Shown piece by piece: positions 1 through 31,104 of a DNA stretch of 64,000 bases. The position numbers and the translations under genes were made by a program. Below the pieces are notes generated by a model that was not told where the DNA came from, ran no database searches, and was given only the letters and a program-made list of their open reading frames with translations. Numbering within the stretch: position 1 is the stretch's first letter; the number at the start of each line of letters is the position of its first letter. The DNA is from Triops longicaudatus (lineage: Eukaryota; Arthropoda; Branchiopoda; Notostraca; Triopsidae): the NCBI GenBank assembly GCA_022885665.1, contig JAGQDJ010000633.1:1426001-1490000 (forward strand), given 5' to 3'.

Positions 1-3000
1 ATATTTCGATATAACCTTCAGTAGGAAGTGATCGTGATATCTAGTTCACACTTGCTCAAGTCATGGAGGTTTTTTAAAGATAAAGAAACATGTTTGATAA
101 AATCGTCAGATTTTAGCTTGTTTTAAAATAACAAGTATGCTCACTGTGGAACAAATAATTGTTGAACAAAATATAGCTAAATAATGACGAAAACTGAATT
201 CAAATTTGAGAGTTAATTTTAGAGTAATAATATTAAGTGCTTTCCAAGGTTACTACCTGTTTTACAATTTTAATTCAGCATTTGCGAAAAACAGGATAAA
301 AACAGGTCCTTTGCGTTCTCTCGTTTGAAATTGTTTTTAGCAGAAATGTTGAATTTTGGTTTGCTTTCTACAAACCTACAATGCAATGTATCTAAAATCT
401 GACGATATATACGAGACATTCCAGTGAAAACTTTTTTTTTGCCGATAAATTGTAATGCACTAAGCAATTGTGAAATCTTCTAAATCATTTAACGCTGTGC
501 TTTTCGAACATTTTATCTTTTAATCAAAAATGGCTTAACTGAAGTACTTCTTTTACTATTTCAGTAGGTCACTGTCTAAAGGAACACTTCGTTTACCCGA
601 TTTTTGGTAATTTACCCAAGTTTTGACGTGTAATTCCCCTCTTAATACTGTTGTGTGCAGCGGAGGCTTCGGGAACCAACATTTGTGATTAATCGTTGCT
701 GTTCTGGATATATAGTTTGGTCGGTTTAGCATGTCCGTGTTGTATGTATATGCAAATCTTGGAAATTTTTGCCAAGGGCACTCGGGTGGTGATCGGCAGT
801 TTTCGGGGGACGTTGCCTGGAATAAGCAGTGTTTTGAGGTCTAAGTTGCGAACGTACTCTGGTTTAGCTAAAAATAGTCAACTTTACAGGTTTTCGTAAC
901 TCGTGACTTTGACAATAAATGTCACACTTGAGCAGCAACATGGCATACGGCGTCGCTGTGATTGTATATGCGTTGTGTGTGAGAAGCAGATTTGGGGTTT
1001 TGCGGTAGGTTTGAAATAAACGAGCTTAGACTAACATAGGAGTAGGTGTCCTTTGAGATATGGAAATAGCGTTCGCTTTTCCTTTTAACCACCGCGTCGT
1101 AAAACGAAGAAAGAAATAAGGGAAGGGTGGTCCTGTGGAGCAAATGCATTGGTAAACCACATAATATATATTTTCCCGTCAAGTATTCGACACAAAGGGT
1201 GAAATTCATGCAACGCTGTTGCTAAGACATACAGACGTTTCCTAATAGCGTTTTTTATGCCAAAGCTTACTTAAAATGTGAAAAATACACTTTCGGAAAA
1301 TGTACTGTGGAAAATGGGTACCAAGCGTGAAAATCACTTTTCGTACTGTAAATCGCGATTCGTACAAGAGAGGGGATGACGTCAGAGGACCTAGTTGCTC
1401 TAGCCGGGTAACTGTTTTCAAGTTAGACGGACGTTAATGTTCGCAGAGGGACACGAAGGAGACAAACGACAGTGGCAAAGGGGAATTTTCCGAGAGCCTT
1501 TCGTGGTAGCATTATTTCCCAGTGCAAGAAAGTGCGAGTACTATTAGTGCAGGCAGGTTTAGGGAGTTCGGAAAGTTGACGGGGTCGTCACTTATTCCCC
1601 TCTTCCTATATAGAACTATTGGAAGGTGGTATGTTACCATTCAGTATCCATGAAGTTCTACCCGGAATGTGTGAACACATTGAAAGTTTCAGTCTATCAC
1701 AAGCCACTCGTAAATTGAGGACGTCACTAGTGCAGCTGTCGGCCTGCGTGGGATTAGGATGTCCTATATTTGTGTAAGACTTGTTTTTCCTAGCTTTATG
1801 GTCTATGGCTCAGGTATTATCGAGTACCCTGGGTCAAGCTACAAGGTCCCAGCTTCTAATGTATGTACGTATTAAACTTCGGGAATGCATACCAGTGTAA
1901 TTGAAGGCTATATACGGGATGTAATTGTTCAGGTTGCCGAACCCGCGGTACAAAGGGTACTCTGTGTAAATTAAATGCGTGGCAATTATGGGGTTCGGGC
2001 CATTGCCATTCCTGAGGGCATTTTCGAACAAACAAAGGAGAATTCTAGACAACGGACATAAAAGCAATCCCATTGCTAGGTGTGATCTAACGAGCTGCGG
2101 TTATACAAGTTTCTTGTTGGTTTTCTGGCGGTCTAAATGGGACGCTTCGTGTCCCCAACCCTCGGAGATGGTTTGTCTGCACCGTATACAAAACTAACGA
2201 TGCGGTGACCATATGTCAGGCTAATCTGTGCCGTACCTTGACATATGCCAAATTGCTGCCCATTTTTCCTATTAGCTTCACGCGCCAGGTTTAGTACGCG
2301 TTAGGCCATATGTAAAGCAGCACACACAATGTGAGATTGTTTTTCGTTTCAACATGCAAATGGCTTTTCATTGGGGGAGCTTTAATCCGCACAAAAGAAC
2401 CTTCCACGTAGGAACCCCCTGAAGCCTTGAAGCAAGGGGACTTCGTGACTTGGAATACTGATTAGAGCCAAGCTGGTGACTTTAACTCCTAGTCCATCCC
2501 GGATTTTTTATATACGGATTCTTTGTGGTTTTCTAGGGCATCAAACACTGCGAATTCTCAACGGAAGAATGCCAGTCATTTTTGCCGTGCTAGCTATCGA
2601 TCGTTGCAAATACGATTTAGACCTGTCGATTCAGGTTTTCTTCGACTTACATTTTCTTCTATGAAAAAATAAATAAATAGAAAGTAGGAAAAACTTGTAA
2701 TTTGTTTAACAGCCTTAAGTGGAATTTTCAGTACAGTTTAAGATTCCTGTCGAAGTATTGATAGCTTAAGTTGTATTTAATGAAAGGCAAGACAAATTGT
2801 ACACTTTTTTAGTTTTATTCACGTTTTTATATACTTTATACACTATACTTTGTAGACTTTATACACGTTTTCAAAATTTTTATACGTTTTTAGACATTTG
2901 TGCCTTATTTTTCTAATAGTTTAACCGACCTTTCGTTCATTCAGCGTAGTTTCTGGTCCCATAGAGACCAGATAAAAAGGTGTCTAGAATGAAGTCAATG

Positions 3001-6000
3001 TAAGAGACAAATTGGACTCTTTTTCCAGCTCAGTGAGACCAGAATTCCCCGTAAGTTAGTGATTCTGAGTATTTCTCTCCGTTTCCTCGTACGCTAAATG
3101 CATGAACCCAAGTTTGACGTCGTTGGGTTGGGAGCGTACTTTCTTTGCGGTCGATACAACTGAATATTGTTGTGGAAGATGAGTGTCTCGAGACGCTAGC
3201 GTTGGCGCGTTGCCGCACTGGCTATTTGTTAATATTTTGAGAAAAAGCTTATTTTAAATAGACCGGATTCTGTCATCATAACCTCCACACGACGAGTCCC
3301 AAATGAATTCAAGATTCACGATCCTCTAGGTGTATTATCCCCTTGTGTGTAGTACATAGTTATTTTCTTCTTCCTAAGAACTTCTTCTGTCTTTAAACAT
3401 CGTAAGTCTCTTTTTCTGTCGTAAGATTTTTATTTTTACAACGCAAGAACTCTTTTTTACAGCTTCTGATATGTGTTTGCATGGACGAAAAATTCCCTTT
3501 TTTACTTAAGTATGAAACGAGCTGAAAACGGGGTGCGATTAGAAAGCGTAACAAATTGTCTGAAAAACACTTTATTGGCAAAACATAACATATGTTTCCG
3601 TTGCTGGCCGTTCTGCAGCTGCGCCCCAGCTAATGTGTGTTAAAGGCGTATCGATATTGTGGTTATAAATTTGGGAAATGAGTCGCGTTATGAACGGCAA
3701 CTTTGGTGGCCTTCCGCATCTTGGAGTTTTCATGGTGCGAAAACCGCACGTCGTAATCACCCCCGAAGGACGGGCAAAAGGGACGGGTTTCGATCGCAGT
3801 ACAAAAGTTGCGGTCCTACCTGAGTAGAGGCTACGCCGCATTTTTCGTGAATATTGATGAAAAGGGCTGGACTGCCGTGAGCACATGTTGATAGTTGATG
3901 CTGCGACCTCGGTGGCCTTGGGATCACTTGTCTTGGCTCTCGGCCATTCTATACCTCCCAACGGTATACAAAAGTTGGCAAGAAGAGTTCCGTTGCTTTC
4001 ATGAAAAGCATCTTTTTTCTTTAACATCCCCTTGACCAGTTTTTTCGGGTCATTCTGACATCAGCACTTTAGCCACTCTGTCGTCTAGGCGCAACCTTGG
4101 AAATTGTAGTGTGCTGAGGGGGTCGTAAGCTATAATTCTCTAACAGTCGTTGTTCTTGTGTGTTTGAAACTAACAAGACTGGTTTAGCTCAAATTGTTGG
4201 TATAACGGGTACGAGATACGCGGATGTTTCGAGAATATCTCAGAAGAAGGGACTTTTTCACGATATATTTGTAGGGGTCGAGGTCTGTACCTGGATTAAT
4301 TAAGGTTTCGTGTGAAGCTCTCCGCCTTCAAGATGTTGGAACCACTGTTTTTTTTTTTTCCTGCGTGTGTTTTCAAGCATTTTAACTCACGGCGCCTTGG
4401 TCATCAGACCATGGTTGCATAGACACACGACAGAAAATATCTAAGAAATACCAAGCCATTGTCTAGTTCACGCTGTATCGTCGCTACGATTTTCCAAGTC
4501 TTGTTCTGGGAGCTGTGGGGATTTACCCCGTATTTTTTGCTTTTTTCCTCTTTTATATTTTATGACCCACTGCAGTAACAATAATTTGCCGGGCCGCCTG
4601 CTGCAAACCGTGTAGTACCCACCATTTCGCACATAATATCCTTGTTTTTGTCGTTTTTCCCGACTCTTTTTCTATGAGTCTAATTAGAAGGAGATGGAAG
4701 GAACAAGAATTTTGACATCCGAATTGTCTCTTTAACAACCTTGCAGCAAGGTTTCAGCACAGCGTGAGAGAGCAGGGTAGTTCTCTCCAGGTTCTATCAT
4801 GGCAAATTTGGAGGGTGAGTTGCTGTTTTCTATTTGTTGCGGGATAGGAAACGTCCTGGACGATTGTCATAATTTACCATGACGTAAGCTCACAATCCTT
4901 CTCTTGATTCTGTTAGCTGCTGCGAAATTGTGTGGCCCAGGTCATATAGTACGTCCCAAGGTGATGACCATAAGGCAGACAGAAAAACAAAAAGTCCATT
5001 AAATAATAAGTCGTAATTTATTAATAGTAGCTTTAGTTAGAAAATTCATTTTATGTAACGAATTTGACCATATGCTTGCAAATTCCTATCCATTTACTTT
5101 TTTCTCTTTTTTATTCGTTTAGTCATTTAGTTCTAGTACATACTGTATTATTTTCATTAGCTTATTTTTCTTAATGATTCCTAAAATAATAAATTTTAAA
5201 AGACATGGAGTTGGTTTTGTATGTCTACTTTATTCGGCTATTTCTATTTTTGTCCACAAGAACATTTTCGTTCGTGCGTTTCATGAAAACCGTCATTCCT
5301 GATTTAAGTGGGCAATTCATAGCGCAACTTTGATATTTTTATGTGAACTTGTACTCAGTTTAAGCCTGGGTTTCAAGGTAGGCTGCAGATTGCACGTTGT
5401 GGGATGTTGACACTATGATGACATAGAATTATTAGGGGATTTTGAAAATGAATAGTCCTAGTGCTCGAATAACAAACGCCCGAGTCCAAACGAAGGGATA
5501 CGAACTTGGGTGAGTGCGACGCATACACACACATACACACGAGAGGGCGAAGGAAGAAAAAAGATCCCGGGATCGATACGCTTGCCTGTCTTGCTCTGTG
5601 GGGCCCTTGCACTGTTTATGCCGGGGGGAAATGAATGCCATTGCAGACTTACTCACGCGACATACACCTTGACCCGCCTTCCTACAACAACTTGCCTTTT
5701 TCAGTACAAGAATCTGTCTATTATGTCAAAAAAAAAACATAAAAATATGTAAGGTGCTACATGCCCTAGAGCTCTTCACTAACAGAATCAGGCGTTACTG
5801 GCAGCTATACGCGGTCTTCCATTGTTCGTGTTCTCTTCCGCGAGGGGATGGAGAAGCCTCTGTATTTAGATAACAATTTCTTTCCTATTTTGCTGCGGAT
5901 GTGGATGTAGGACTTCCGCAACTAGGGAACGTTCAAGTAGGGGTGTATTGTAGTTTTGGAAAAGTGTACCGTAGGAATGAACCCAAGGAGAACCCAGAGG

Positions 6001-9000
6001 AAGGCAAAGTCCATCGACCAAGCAAATACACTGCTCCGGAAGACAGCAAGAAACCATTTTCTTATCGACCGGGACCGATCGGTTTTAGAAGCATTGAGCT
6101 TATTTTCCGATGCCTAAAAGCTTTCAAGGTCGTTCGACTAGTGTAGCCCTATGTTTGCAACCATTTTTCCTGGTTAAAAAGCTTTTTTTTTTACGTACTA
6201 GACACCTGACTAAAATTTCTTTATTTCGCTGTTTTACACGCTCAAAGGCAATGAAAAAGTTTCCTGTGCGATAAGCATTTGAACATGTATACATGCATGG
6301 TCCGGTGGCTTTCGAGTGAACTTGCTCTTTTTTCATAAGAATCGATTTTTTTTTTATTTTTTCGCTTATTTATTGATTTTTAAGGGGTGGTTCTTATTAA
6401 TAGTTTTGGGTTACCCATGGCTTGCCCACTAGTTGATTCATTTTCTCTCTTTTATTGACTTATTTATCTTTGTTATGCTTTATTTTGTTTATTTATTTAG
6501 CTTTTGGTTTATTTATTTTTTCTGTCTCATAGCTCACTAAACCTCGCTCTTTGAGCTATTAGTCCATTCATTTTTTCTTTAATTTCTCGTAAATTCTGCA
6601 TTTTACTCTTCGCGGATGAAAAAGACTTTCTTGGCATGTTTTTAGCCTTTTGTCCGGTAATGTACTGCGGCTGCCGTGTCTCCCGAGGGCAATCGTAGCT
6701 AAGTCTATGCTTTGAGTTGGCATGAATACTTGAGTTCTGCGTTGCTACCCCACCCCGTATGCCATTTTGCTTTGAAGATAATCCATCATATGAATAGCCT
6801 ACAGTATTTTCCTGGACGTTATGTGCTATATGTGCAGTTAATTGTCGGAGGGAGGGTTAGAACCCAAGTTTGGGTACTGAAGCCCCAACCTTCCAAGAAC
6901 CCCTATGTGCTATAAAAGGTCAAATCCCAAATGCATACATTCTCCTTCAGTGCGCTATAAACTTAAAAGTGTGGAACTATACTTCCCCTTTTTTCTTCCC
7001 TCTGTTGAATAACCTGAAGAACATTCGACTTCCTCCTCAGACATAAAGCACTCCTCGTTCATTAGAAGTTCGTAATGGAGTTTAACAGGCTAGAAAGAAA
7101 GCCCACGTCATCAGAGATGTGAAAGAGCGCAAGACTGAAAAAAAAGAAGGAAAATTGGTAGTAAAGTGTTGAGCAGTCATCTTTCTTCGTTCAGTCTGAA
7201 CGTCGTCACAAAAACCGCCCTCGTCTGCAAAGACAAGTCGCTTTTCGCCGTGTTACTAGTTGAGAGATCGGCAAGGGTAACTGAGCCCTTCTAGCTTTAT
7301 AAATAACAGGACTATGACTGAAACCCACTCGTAGTTTGCCCTGATCTTGCCCCCAGGAAAATTTAACCCTTGTTTCTATGCAAAAGCACCACTTCTTCGC
7401 ATTTTGAAAAAAAAAAATTGGACTTTCCAAGCTGTCGTCGTCTAATTGACCCTATATTTAAAACTAATGAATCTGAGTACTTTTGATGGATAGCTGGATG
7501 GGACACTTCTTAGAAAACAAGAGTGACAGATGGGAAATTGGGTACATTATTTCTTCAAATAAGTTTCAAGGTGAAAAAGAGTGGTGGTTGACATGGTTAA
7601 AGTATATTTGAAAATTTTTCGGGGCACACGCTACTAATGTGATGCGGTTTAATTGGGCAATACTTCTGTCAAGTTGAAGGATTTGGCTCAGGTTGTATCC
7701 GTGTGTAGATAGTCATGTTGAAAAGATTCCAAAGGCGCGGAGCAAGAAGCTTGGGATTAAGGTTTCGTGAAAGGATCGCTATTTTTAGAAAAGCAATCTT
7801 TCAGCTCAACAAAATTGTGTTAACGGCGCACTTCAACATGCCACTGGGTCCCAGGCGTGGTTCTAAATTTCTTAGGCGGATTAATAACGTGTGTTAATCG
7901 TATGGTGATACAGTCACACGCTGTTTTGGGCCAGTGTCGTTAATTAAACGTTAAACGCCTTGATGTGGTGAAAAGGGGGGCGGGGAGGCTAAACTCGTGT
8001 AAATGTCAGTGGAAGCTGTTTTCGGAGGTGTCCAGGTGACAGAAGATTTCAATTAGCCGATAAAGCTAGCTGTAGGCTACTTCCCTTTTGGCCTTTATTC
8101 CATATAACTGAAGTCGTTGGAGAATTCCGGGTCAAGCCCAAAATACTATTGTAGCCTGATCCATAAACGCTAAGGGCGGCTGAAACCTGTTTCTCAGTCG
8201 CAAATGGTACTGGCAAATTTTACGAAATATATTTTGTATTCGGCGAAATTACCCTAAAACGTCTTGACAAAAGCAATGTGAACTCTTCACGGAAGTTTCG
8301 TTTGCGTGCGCTACCGCGAGCGTATATAAACGGTATTTACTTAGCAAAGTGCACTGCATGCTTCGCGAAGCTGATGCAAGATTTCACCATCATTTATATG
8401 GTACTAGGCGTGAATACACCGAGAGTGTCTTCAAACAACTTCATCTTATCGGAATTGGTCATGTTGCAAAACATTTCAGTTTCTACTAAGTCCCCTTATC
8501 GTGAAAGAGTGGAGGGATGCACGCATGGTGTGGAAGTTGTGGGAATCCGATATCCCGACACTCTGTAACGGAAAATTCTCGTCTGAAGGCTAATGGAAGT
8601 TACTTGATGTCGAAATTAGGGTACACTTATCCGGCCATAAACTAGTCTACCTGTCGTTATTGGCTTTTATTGTGTAATCAAACAGGGAATATACCTTTGT
8701 CAGCTTTCGGAACGCCTACCAGTGCAATCTAAAGCAGCAGTATTGAGAGGTGGCCCCGTGTAGGGTAATACAGGTCGTCTGTCGCCATGTGTATACTTAT
8801 CAGTGTCTCTTGAAAAATATTTGAAATAAAAAAAATAAGTAAATGAAATTAAAAGCGGCGTGTTTGGATTGTGAAATATACTTTCGGCTCTTTCATAGGC
8901 AAACTATTTTTTTTATTTATTTATTTATTAGTTGTTTTTTTTTATTATTTTTTTTGCAATTTGTGTGTAGATGTCAGTGGAACGTTGTATGCAAAGTAGT

Positions 9001-12000
9001 TCATTTCTAATTTCGTACGTGTTCGCGGATTGTCCATCCTGTTTAACATACCTGCGGGAAATCGAATATTTACGCCTTCCCTCGGAGTGAAGCAATTTTG
9101 CCTCGTATTCTTCTGTTCTTTCATTTTCAGAGTACAAGTAGTTTGCCGTGAGACGAAGCATTGTAGTCAATTCGAAGCGGTGAATTAAAGGACTGTAACA
9201 CCTCAAATTGAATTTACAATTCACTTACCTTGTTTTTGCTGCAGGTTAGCCTGCAACTAAAGATATGTTGAGCATGTTTGAAGTGTGAGCTCAAGTGCAC
9301 TAAGCTGTATTACTGTCAACTCCCAAAATGGCATTCCCACATAACATGATTCCATCTTTTGAGTACCGGCAAAGTAGCAGAATGGGCTATGGCTTGTCTT
9401 GAGTTTATAGGAACGAACTTCACTGACATTAAGAAATGAAATCTTATTGCCTCCCGACTCTTGCGAAGTGTTGAAAAACTAAATAAAAAAGGAAAAATAC
9501 TTTTAAAACTGAAAAAATGTAAAAATGAAAGTAAATGCTTAAAAACAGGACAAAGAAAAAAATTAGAACCATCGATTTCTACCTGGCTCAAAGAAGGGAC
9601 TTCATCACAGCGTTTGTCAGCTAAGCGGGATCCAAAAGGAGGCCGTGTCGTTTAATAGGACGTTGGTCCTCTTAGTTTAATGAGCTTCCGTCTACTGTAG
9701 AGCAGCTCTGATTGAAGTTTTGCTCCCTGTGGCACTCGAAAGCTACAACGTTAGCCAGTTTTACAAGCACTTCATCCTGGAAGAAGGTGGCAATTACGAA
9801 AGAGAATAGGTGGGTGGACGAATGCATTGTGCAGGGAAAATGCGTCGTCCTAGAGAGTCGAAGACTAATCCTAGTCCAAGTCCCCCAAGTGGTGTTTTAT
9901 TGATTGTCTGACTTATGTGTGCTAGAGTGTAAGGAGAAAAAGAGGGCGAACGCACCAGCCAAGTGCAGCAACAAACCAAGCTGTCCGTAGCTAAGATCAG
10001 CCATGTGAGACATTTTTACAGTACCAAAGACCATAAAGTACTCACCGGCCGCAAGAGTTCTATCGGTTGCTTATACAAATATGTTTCGAATTCCAAAGTA
10101 GGACCGCTTATATTTTCTCTTTGAGTTACAAAATCCTGAAGGCTGTGTAGAATTCAAAACGTACAAGTCCATACGGAACGTATGGCGTGCGTTCGAGCAC
10201 GGCATGATAGCGTGAGTCTGCTGCTTTCATTAGTTTGATGGATCTGGGACTTTTTTCCTCCCTCTCAAGCCGGAATTTGCATAAGTCATTGAAAAACAAA
10301 GCGTTAGGCTGTGTACGTTTTTCCTCCTGCCTCCCGACGTTTTCACGACGTGATAACTTTTACGGGATGCATGGAAAAAGGTGTGGCATAGTCGTTAATG
10401 ACGTCAGTTCGGAAAACGTTCTTTGAAATCTATCAGTTGATGAGCACGTTGGAACCCCTGTGGAATTAAATTTTGTTATCATGTAGTGGTTAGAACACGG
10501 CTTAATGAAACTTTGTGATTAGCCGGGTCACTGAGTACAGGTGGCGTGGTGCCGTTTTAGGGAACAGAAAAGTAGAAATCAGGTAAATGGAAAGAGCGAT
10601 ATGCTGTCAAGAGTCCCTTGTCTGCAATGCGTAGAAACATTTAAAGCCTTGGGAGTTCAATTTCCGGTTAGGATTGCTATTCTTTCTTTTGCCGGCGGTG
10701 CATTTTTCACCGTAAATGACAGAAGCAGCAATTTGGACGGGAGGGCCTTCGGTTATGTATTTACACACCGTTTTATTAACCCTTTAAATCTGCACTCTTT
10801 GATCTTGTCAGATCAAGATGCACCCTCGGTGGCCGTGCCCTTTGTCGGGCGTGAGAGACAGCAGTATAAAAGCTTTAGATTACCATTTGCATATAACCCT
10901 TCCTGCCCCACTTTGGTTGCCGATATCAAGATGGCCCCTGTTAGGCTCCAGATATAAAGACGCCATCGTTTATAACTAGTGTTCATAAAGTACAGCAAAA
11001 TACAGTACAGAACCACTGCTCCATCTACTTGCGATCTTTACAAGCCGAGGCATTGATAAGCAAAAAAAAAATAATAATAATAATAATAAATAAAAATAAA
11101 TAAATAAAAAAATAAAAAAGCTTTTTTATCACGTGGTCACATTATCCCCTTTTGCTTCCCCCTTAATGATACACTGCTTATGACTCAGACGAGTTACAAC
11201 GAATTTATTGAATGTGTTGAACCGGAATAATAACCGTGGAGAACGTGCAACAGCTGCTTTGCTGCTGCGGTGCTAACGTATGATTTGAGCTATGAAATTT
11301 GCTTATTTTTGTGGGGGTGTTTACCTAGGCTGTTTTTGTTAGAAAACACAAAACAAGAGAGTTGGATGTGTAGTTTTTTTATGACATCACTGACATTATA
11401 CAGGGAAGCATACAAAACATGCATATTTTGTTTGATTATAGCTCCGACTTCGATGCAAGTTTACTTCGGGTGGGTTGTCGTTTTCATCAATTATTGATGA
11501 CGCTTATCTACTGGAATGGGTATGAGTCACGAGTCATTGCTGGGAGAAAAAAAAACATATTCCGTTTTCTCCCCTCTCTCACCCCTCTGTGCTTTTCATC
11601 CCCTCCAATGTCAGAATATACATACAAGAATACAGCAGAGCCTTTATGGATTTTGCACACGCTTAAAAATATAGGGCATCACTTGCTAACGCTTGGAAGA
11701 GCCTTGACTAGATAGAACGGAAGGTATTTCCCCCTTCATGCTCGAAGGGGTTCGCTTACAAACTTGTTGGCAACTCACTTGGTTACATCCCTCTTGAGTT
11801 AACTACAGAGGAACTACATGGGAAGTCGGGCCTTGCTTCATGCATTTTGGTAATATTATTTCCGTACTTTGAGCGGGGTGGAAGACGAGATTCGCATAGT
11901 GAGGTATTGGTTGGGGATGAGTTACTCAACGGCGAGAATATCCCCCTACGATTTGTGAACGTCTGTTTCGCTGATGAGGAGTGCCCTAGTCTGATCTTGT

Positions 12001-13755
12001 GCCAAACGGAATAGGAACCATCAGCCAAGTGCGAAGGGCTTCCGGAAAATTCAGAGCAAAAGGCTTTAGTGTGTAGGGAGGCTCCGAATGTGGGGACGCA
12101 CAGGGGACGGAAATCCTTCTGCGAAACTAGTGTGCGTGGCCGAACCCCCTTACAGGAAAAATAGGGAGGCTTCTTGCTGCCATTTTTGCCATTCAATCGA
12201 ACGTCAATTGCTTCCACTTTGATTCTGTTGCGACCCACTCAATCCTCTCTACTATGTTTCGCTTTCGGTTCCTTTCGAGTTTTCGGTTCCCATCACTATA
12301 ATCCCTGATAAGATACGTTTGGTGAAGAAGGAAAAAGTGCATGGGAACCAGGGTTGCGTAATCGTATTTTAATTGGATTTTTGTAAAGCGAGTAACATTT
12401 ATTAGGAAAGTGTAGTGCAGTAATTGTGTTCTTTCTATTTTCTGTGTCAGTTATGTATTTTATGAACTATAAAAGTAAAAAATATCACAAATCAAATTAC
12501 AGCTGTATTGTAATCACGTTTTCTGAAAATATGTTGGCACCCAGTTACTGGAAAGGAAAGAGACAAGCTGTTCTGTATTTATACTGTAAAACTTGGAAAA
12601 GGAAAATAAATAAACGCAGTAAAGTAAAACTCGGACCATGTCAACGAGTTTAGACCGTTTGTTATTAACAAGTTGAATAATTAAAAATACAGAAATATGT
12701 TTTCATTGTCCCGTATTAGGATTTACACAACGTTGCTCTAGTATGTAAAAATAGAAATGAGTTGCTTCTTGTGCTCTTCCAATGGTATTTTATTTACTTT
12801 AAAGACTATTTTGAGAAGAGGGCGCAGCGTATGTGGATAAACAGTTAGCTCTAAACAATTGCGAGCCAAAAACATGTCGCTCAACGAAGAAAGAAGTTGT
12901 GCCACGGCAGTTAACATAATCTGGAGTCTCCAGAATTGGTTTTGACAAAATCTGAGTACAATAGTACCGTAAAACAACGTTCATTTATTCATGCGCATAA
13001 TTCGGTTTCTGTTACTTCTTGATTACATCCAATCATCAGCCTTAGAAGAAGGCATTCCTCGTGCCTCTGTCAGATAATCAATCAATGTGGTGTTTATTTT
13101 TATTTGAATTTCCAGTATATATGGAAAAATAGCAAGTTTTTGTACACACTTGTTGAGTTTTTATAGATAAACGTATGTAAGATAGATTAGATAAATATCT
13201 TCATTTTTCGTGCTTAGGTTTGAATATTCTGAAGTGCTTTTGCGTGTTTGTCTTACTGTCCAGGTTCTGCCATTTTCGAAAAACAAGGTGTTTAATAGAC
13301 AATGATTTCAAATAAAAAATAACGGAAAACACTGAATTATTTTCCATGTGATGTTTTAATACAATGATTGCTTTATCAAAACGCTTAATTTCACAGTAGC
13401 GTCATTTGAAATGGAAAATAATGGCAAGCAACGAACGCGCTTTTCCCTTTTTAAAGACACAAAATTGATGGGGAACTAAAGCGGCATTAATTGACAGGAG
13501 CTCAGCGGAGGGTATCGTAGCTGCGGCTATCAATATTGCAAGTAGCCGTCAGTTTATAACTAGTTCGCATACATGTGTGTCTGCAGTGTTTTGATTCACG
13601 TTGTTTGGCTGCCTCCTTTAACTTGGCAAGACGCCGTGGAGGTCTGTGAAGGTCGTCCGCGAGATGAAACAAAAGCACGTCAATGGAAGAGCTAAAGGAG
13701 TGTGTACATGTGTGTTGAGTCTTGGGTGTTTTATGGCGACTCACGTGCTCTCAGT
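1..13755. other. Gene-free left flank, upstream of the semaphorin
   Basis: No protein family is recognised on either strand. The longest open frames are two of 151 codons (3572-4027 and 11783-12238, both minus) and one of 138 codons (10541-10957, plus). Runs of that length are expected by chance in about 60% A+T DNA of this size, and none shows a domain or a plausible exon chain. There are T-rich stretches near 6340-6620 and 8905-8960 and a short CA-rich patch near 5516-5541. Untranslated exons or the semaphorin promoter could lie here, but nothing in the sequence fixes them. Confidence 0.6.
11061..11120. repeat. A-rich simple repeat (AAT and AAAT units)
   Basis: A run of A followed by AAT trinucleotides that decays into AAAT/AAAAT units. 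It is low-complexity DNA in the flank upstream of the semaphorin, with no sign of function. Confidence 0.9.
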
Positions 13756-29763
<16,008 letters not shown>

Positions 29764-30784
29764 ACGATTTATGCAACGCGGGTTCCGTTACTGAGATAGG
29801 AAGCACTGTGTCTAACTCGCAATTTTGACAGTGCAATGAACAGCTATGAATGTATCAGGACAACTTTTTTAGGAACGTATTTTATTATTCTGAAGATGCA
29901 GTTCTTGCCGTGTGATACCAAGTGCAGCTAAAGGGACAAACAGCTAAAGATTTGACTGGACAAACATTCCCATTCCTTGCTTTCTTTTCCTACAAGCGCC
30001 GTTGTTTATCAACAGAACAAGAGAAACAGCAGAAGATACTAACAAGCTACTTGAATTTCCGGGGTCTCATGTTTGGAAATCATGTGTGGTACGGAAGCCA
30101 ATTCGTGGGTAGCGATTGCATTATTGATATTGGCTGACTTTTTGGAATTCTTTTTGTTGCAATTGTACGAGGATGCGGTAGGTTGCCGGTCAATTTGAAG
30201 ACGATTCTAATGATTAGTTGAGATTTAGCCTACTTCATTGACTTGTCCTAAAAATGCTTTGTTAACCTTTGCCTAAGCTTTTTTGCGCCGGAACGCCAGT
30301 TGGAACAGATTAAAAGCGCTGATGTAGAATCTTTTTTTGGGCAAAGAGTCATATCCATGTCCTATAATCTCGGTTGAGGAACCAGGTAGGGCCTTACGAA
30401 TTGTGCTTCTGACTTGAGCGTGGTCGGTAATAGCCGTGAGATGTTTTAACTGTTTTGTAATTTGTATTATATATCTACCAAGTTCCCCTCTTCCTGCTGT
30501 CACCTCCTTTTCTTGTACAGAACTGAATATTTGGTCGCAGACTTTGTATATAATGAGTGTATTTTGTTGGACAAAAATAATTTATAATGGATTGCTGACT
30601 TGCTTTTGTATACTTAATACCGTCGTAAAGAAAGGCAATGAAAATAGTGTTTGAAGTTCGCTTTAGTAAGTGCCAGCCGATTATTAAATTTAACTGATTA
30701 TAAAGTTACAGCGCAAATAATAAGAGTGCTTTACTGTCTCTTAGATACTTAGTATCTTTTGGACAATTAATATAAAAATCTAGT

Positions 30785-30857
30785 CAACCGGTACAAGTCG
30801 TGGGACTTGGACCACAATGTCGCGGATTCGAGTCTTGCTGGGGCATGAATTTTATTC
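30785..30857 (+). repeat. tRNA-like element (probable tRNA-derived SINE head)
   Basis: The segment has an RNA polymerase III B-box-like core (GGATTCGAGTC at 30824-30834), preceded at about tRNA spacing by a degenerate D-arm and anticodon-like region. It is followed by GAATTTTATTC, which also follows the second tRNA-like element at 31641. No closed acceptor stem is visible, so a working tRNA is unlikely. Confidence 0.45.
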
Positions 30858-31104
30858 TCTACCATTCCTTGAGTAGTACGCACTGAGTAGAGCTCAACGA
30901 TGATTAAACAACTGTCGGTGAACTCACTGCCGCACTTACACAAATAAAAACAACCAGCACCGCAGTATTTTGACGAATGATCTCTGATGCTTTCAGAGGA
31001 GCATAATTGGTTTGAGCGCTTTCCGAGTGCAAGCGGTACCTATACAAACAAATTATTAATTGTATTTATCGAACAGCTTCTAGGCTTACCTTCGCTTAGG
31101 AGAT

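Noticed and set aside
3572..4027. 151-codon minus-strand frame
   Set aside because: About what chance predicts for the longest frame in this much 60% A+T DNA; no domain, no neighbouring exon in phase and no recognisable composition.
10541..10957. 138-codon plus-strand frame near a tRNA-A-box-like phrase (TAGTGGTTAGAACA, about 10485)
   Set aside because: The frame matches no family, and the A-box-like phrase lacks a matching B box, so neither a gene nor a tRNA is supported.
11783..12238. 151-codon minus-strand frame
   Set aside because: Same reasoning: chance-level length, no family match and no splice context.
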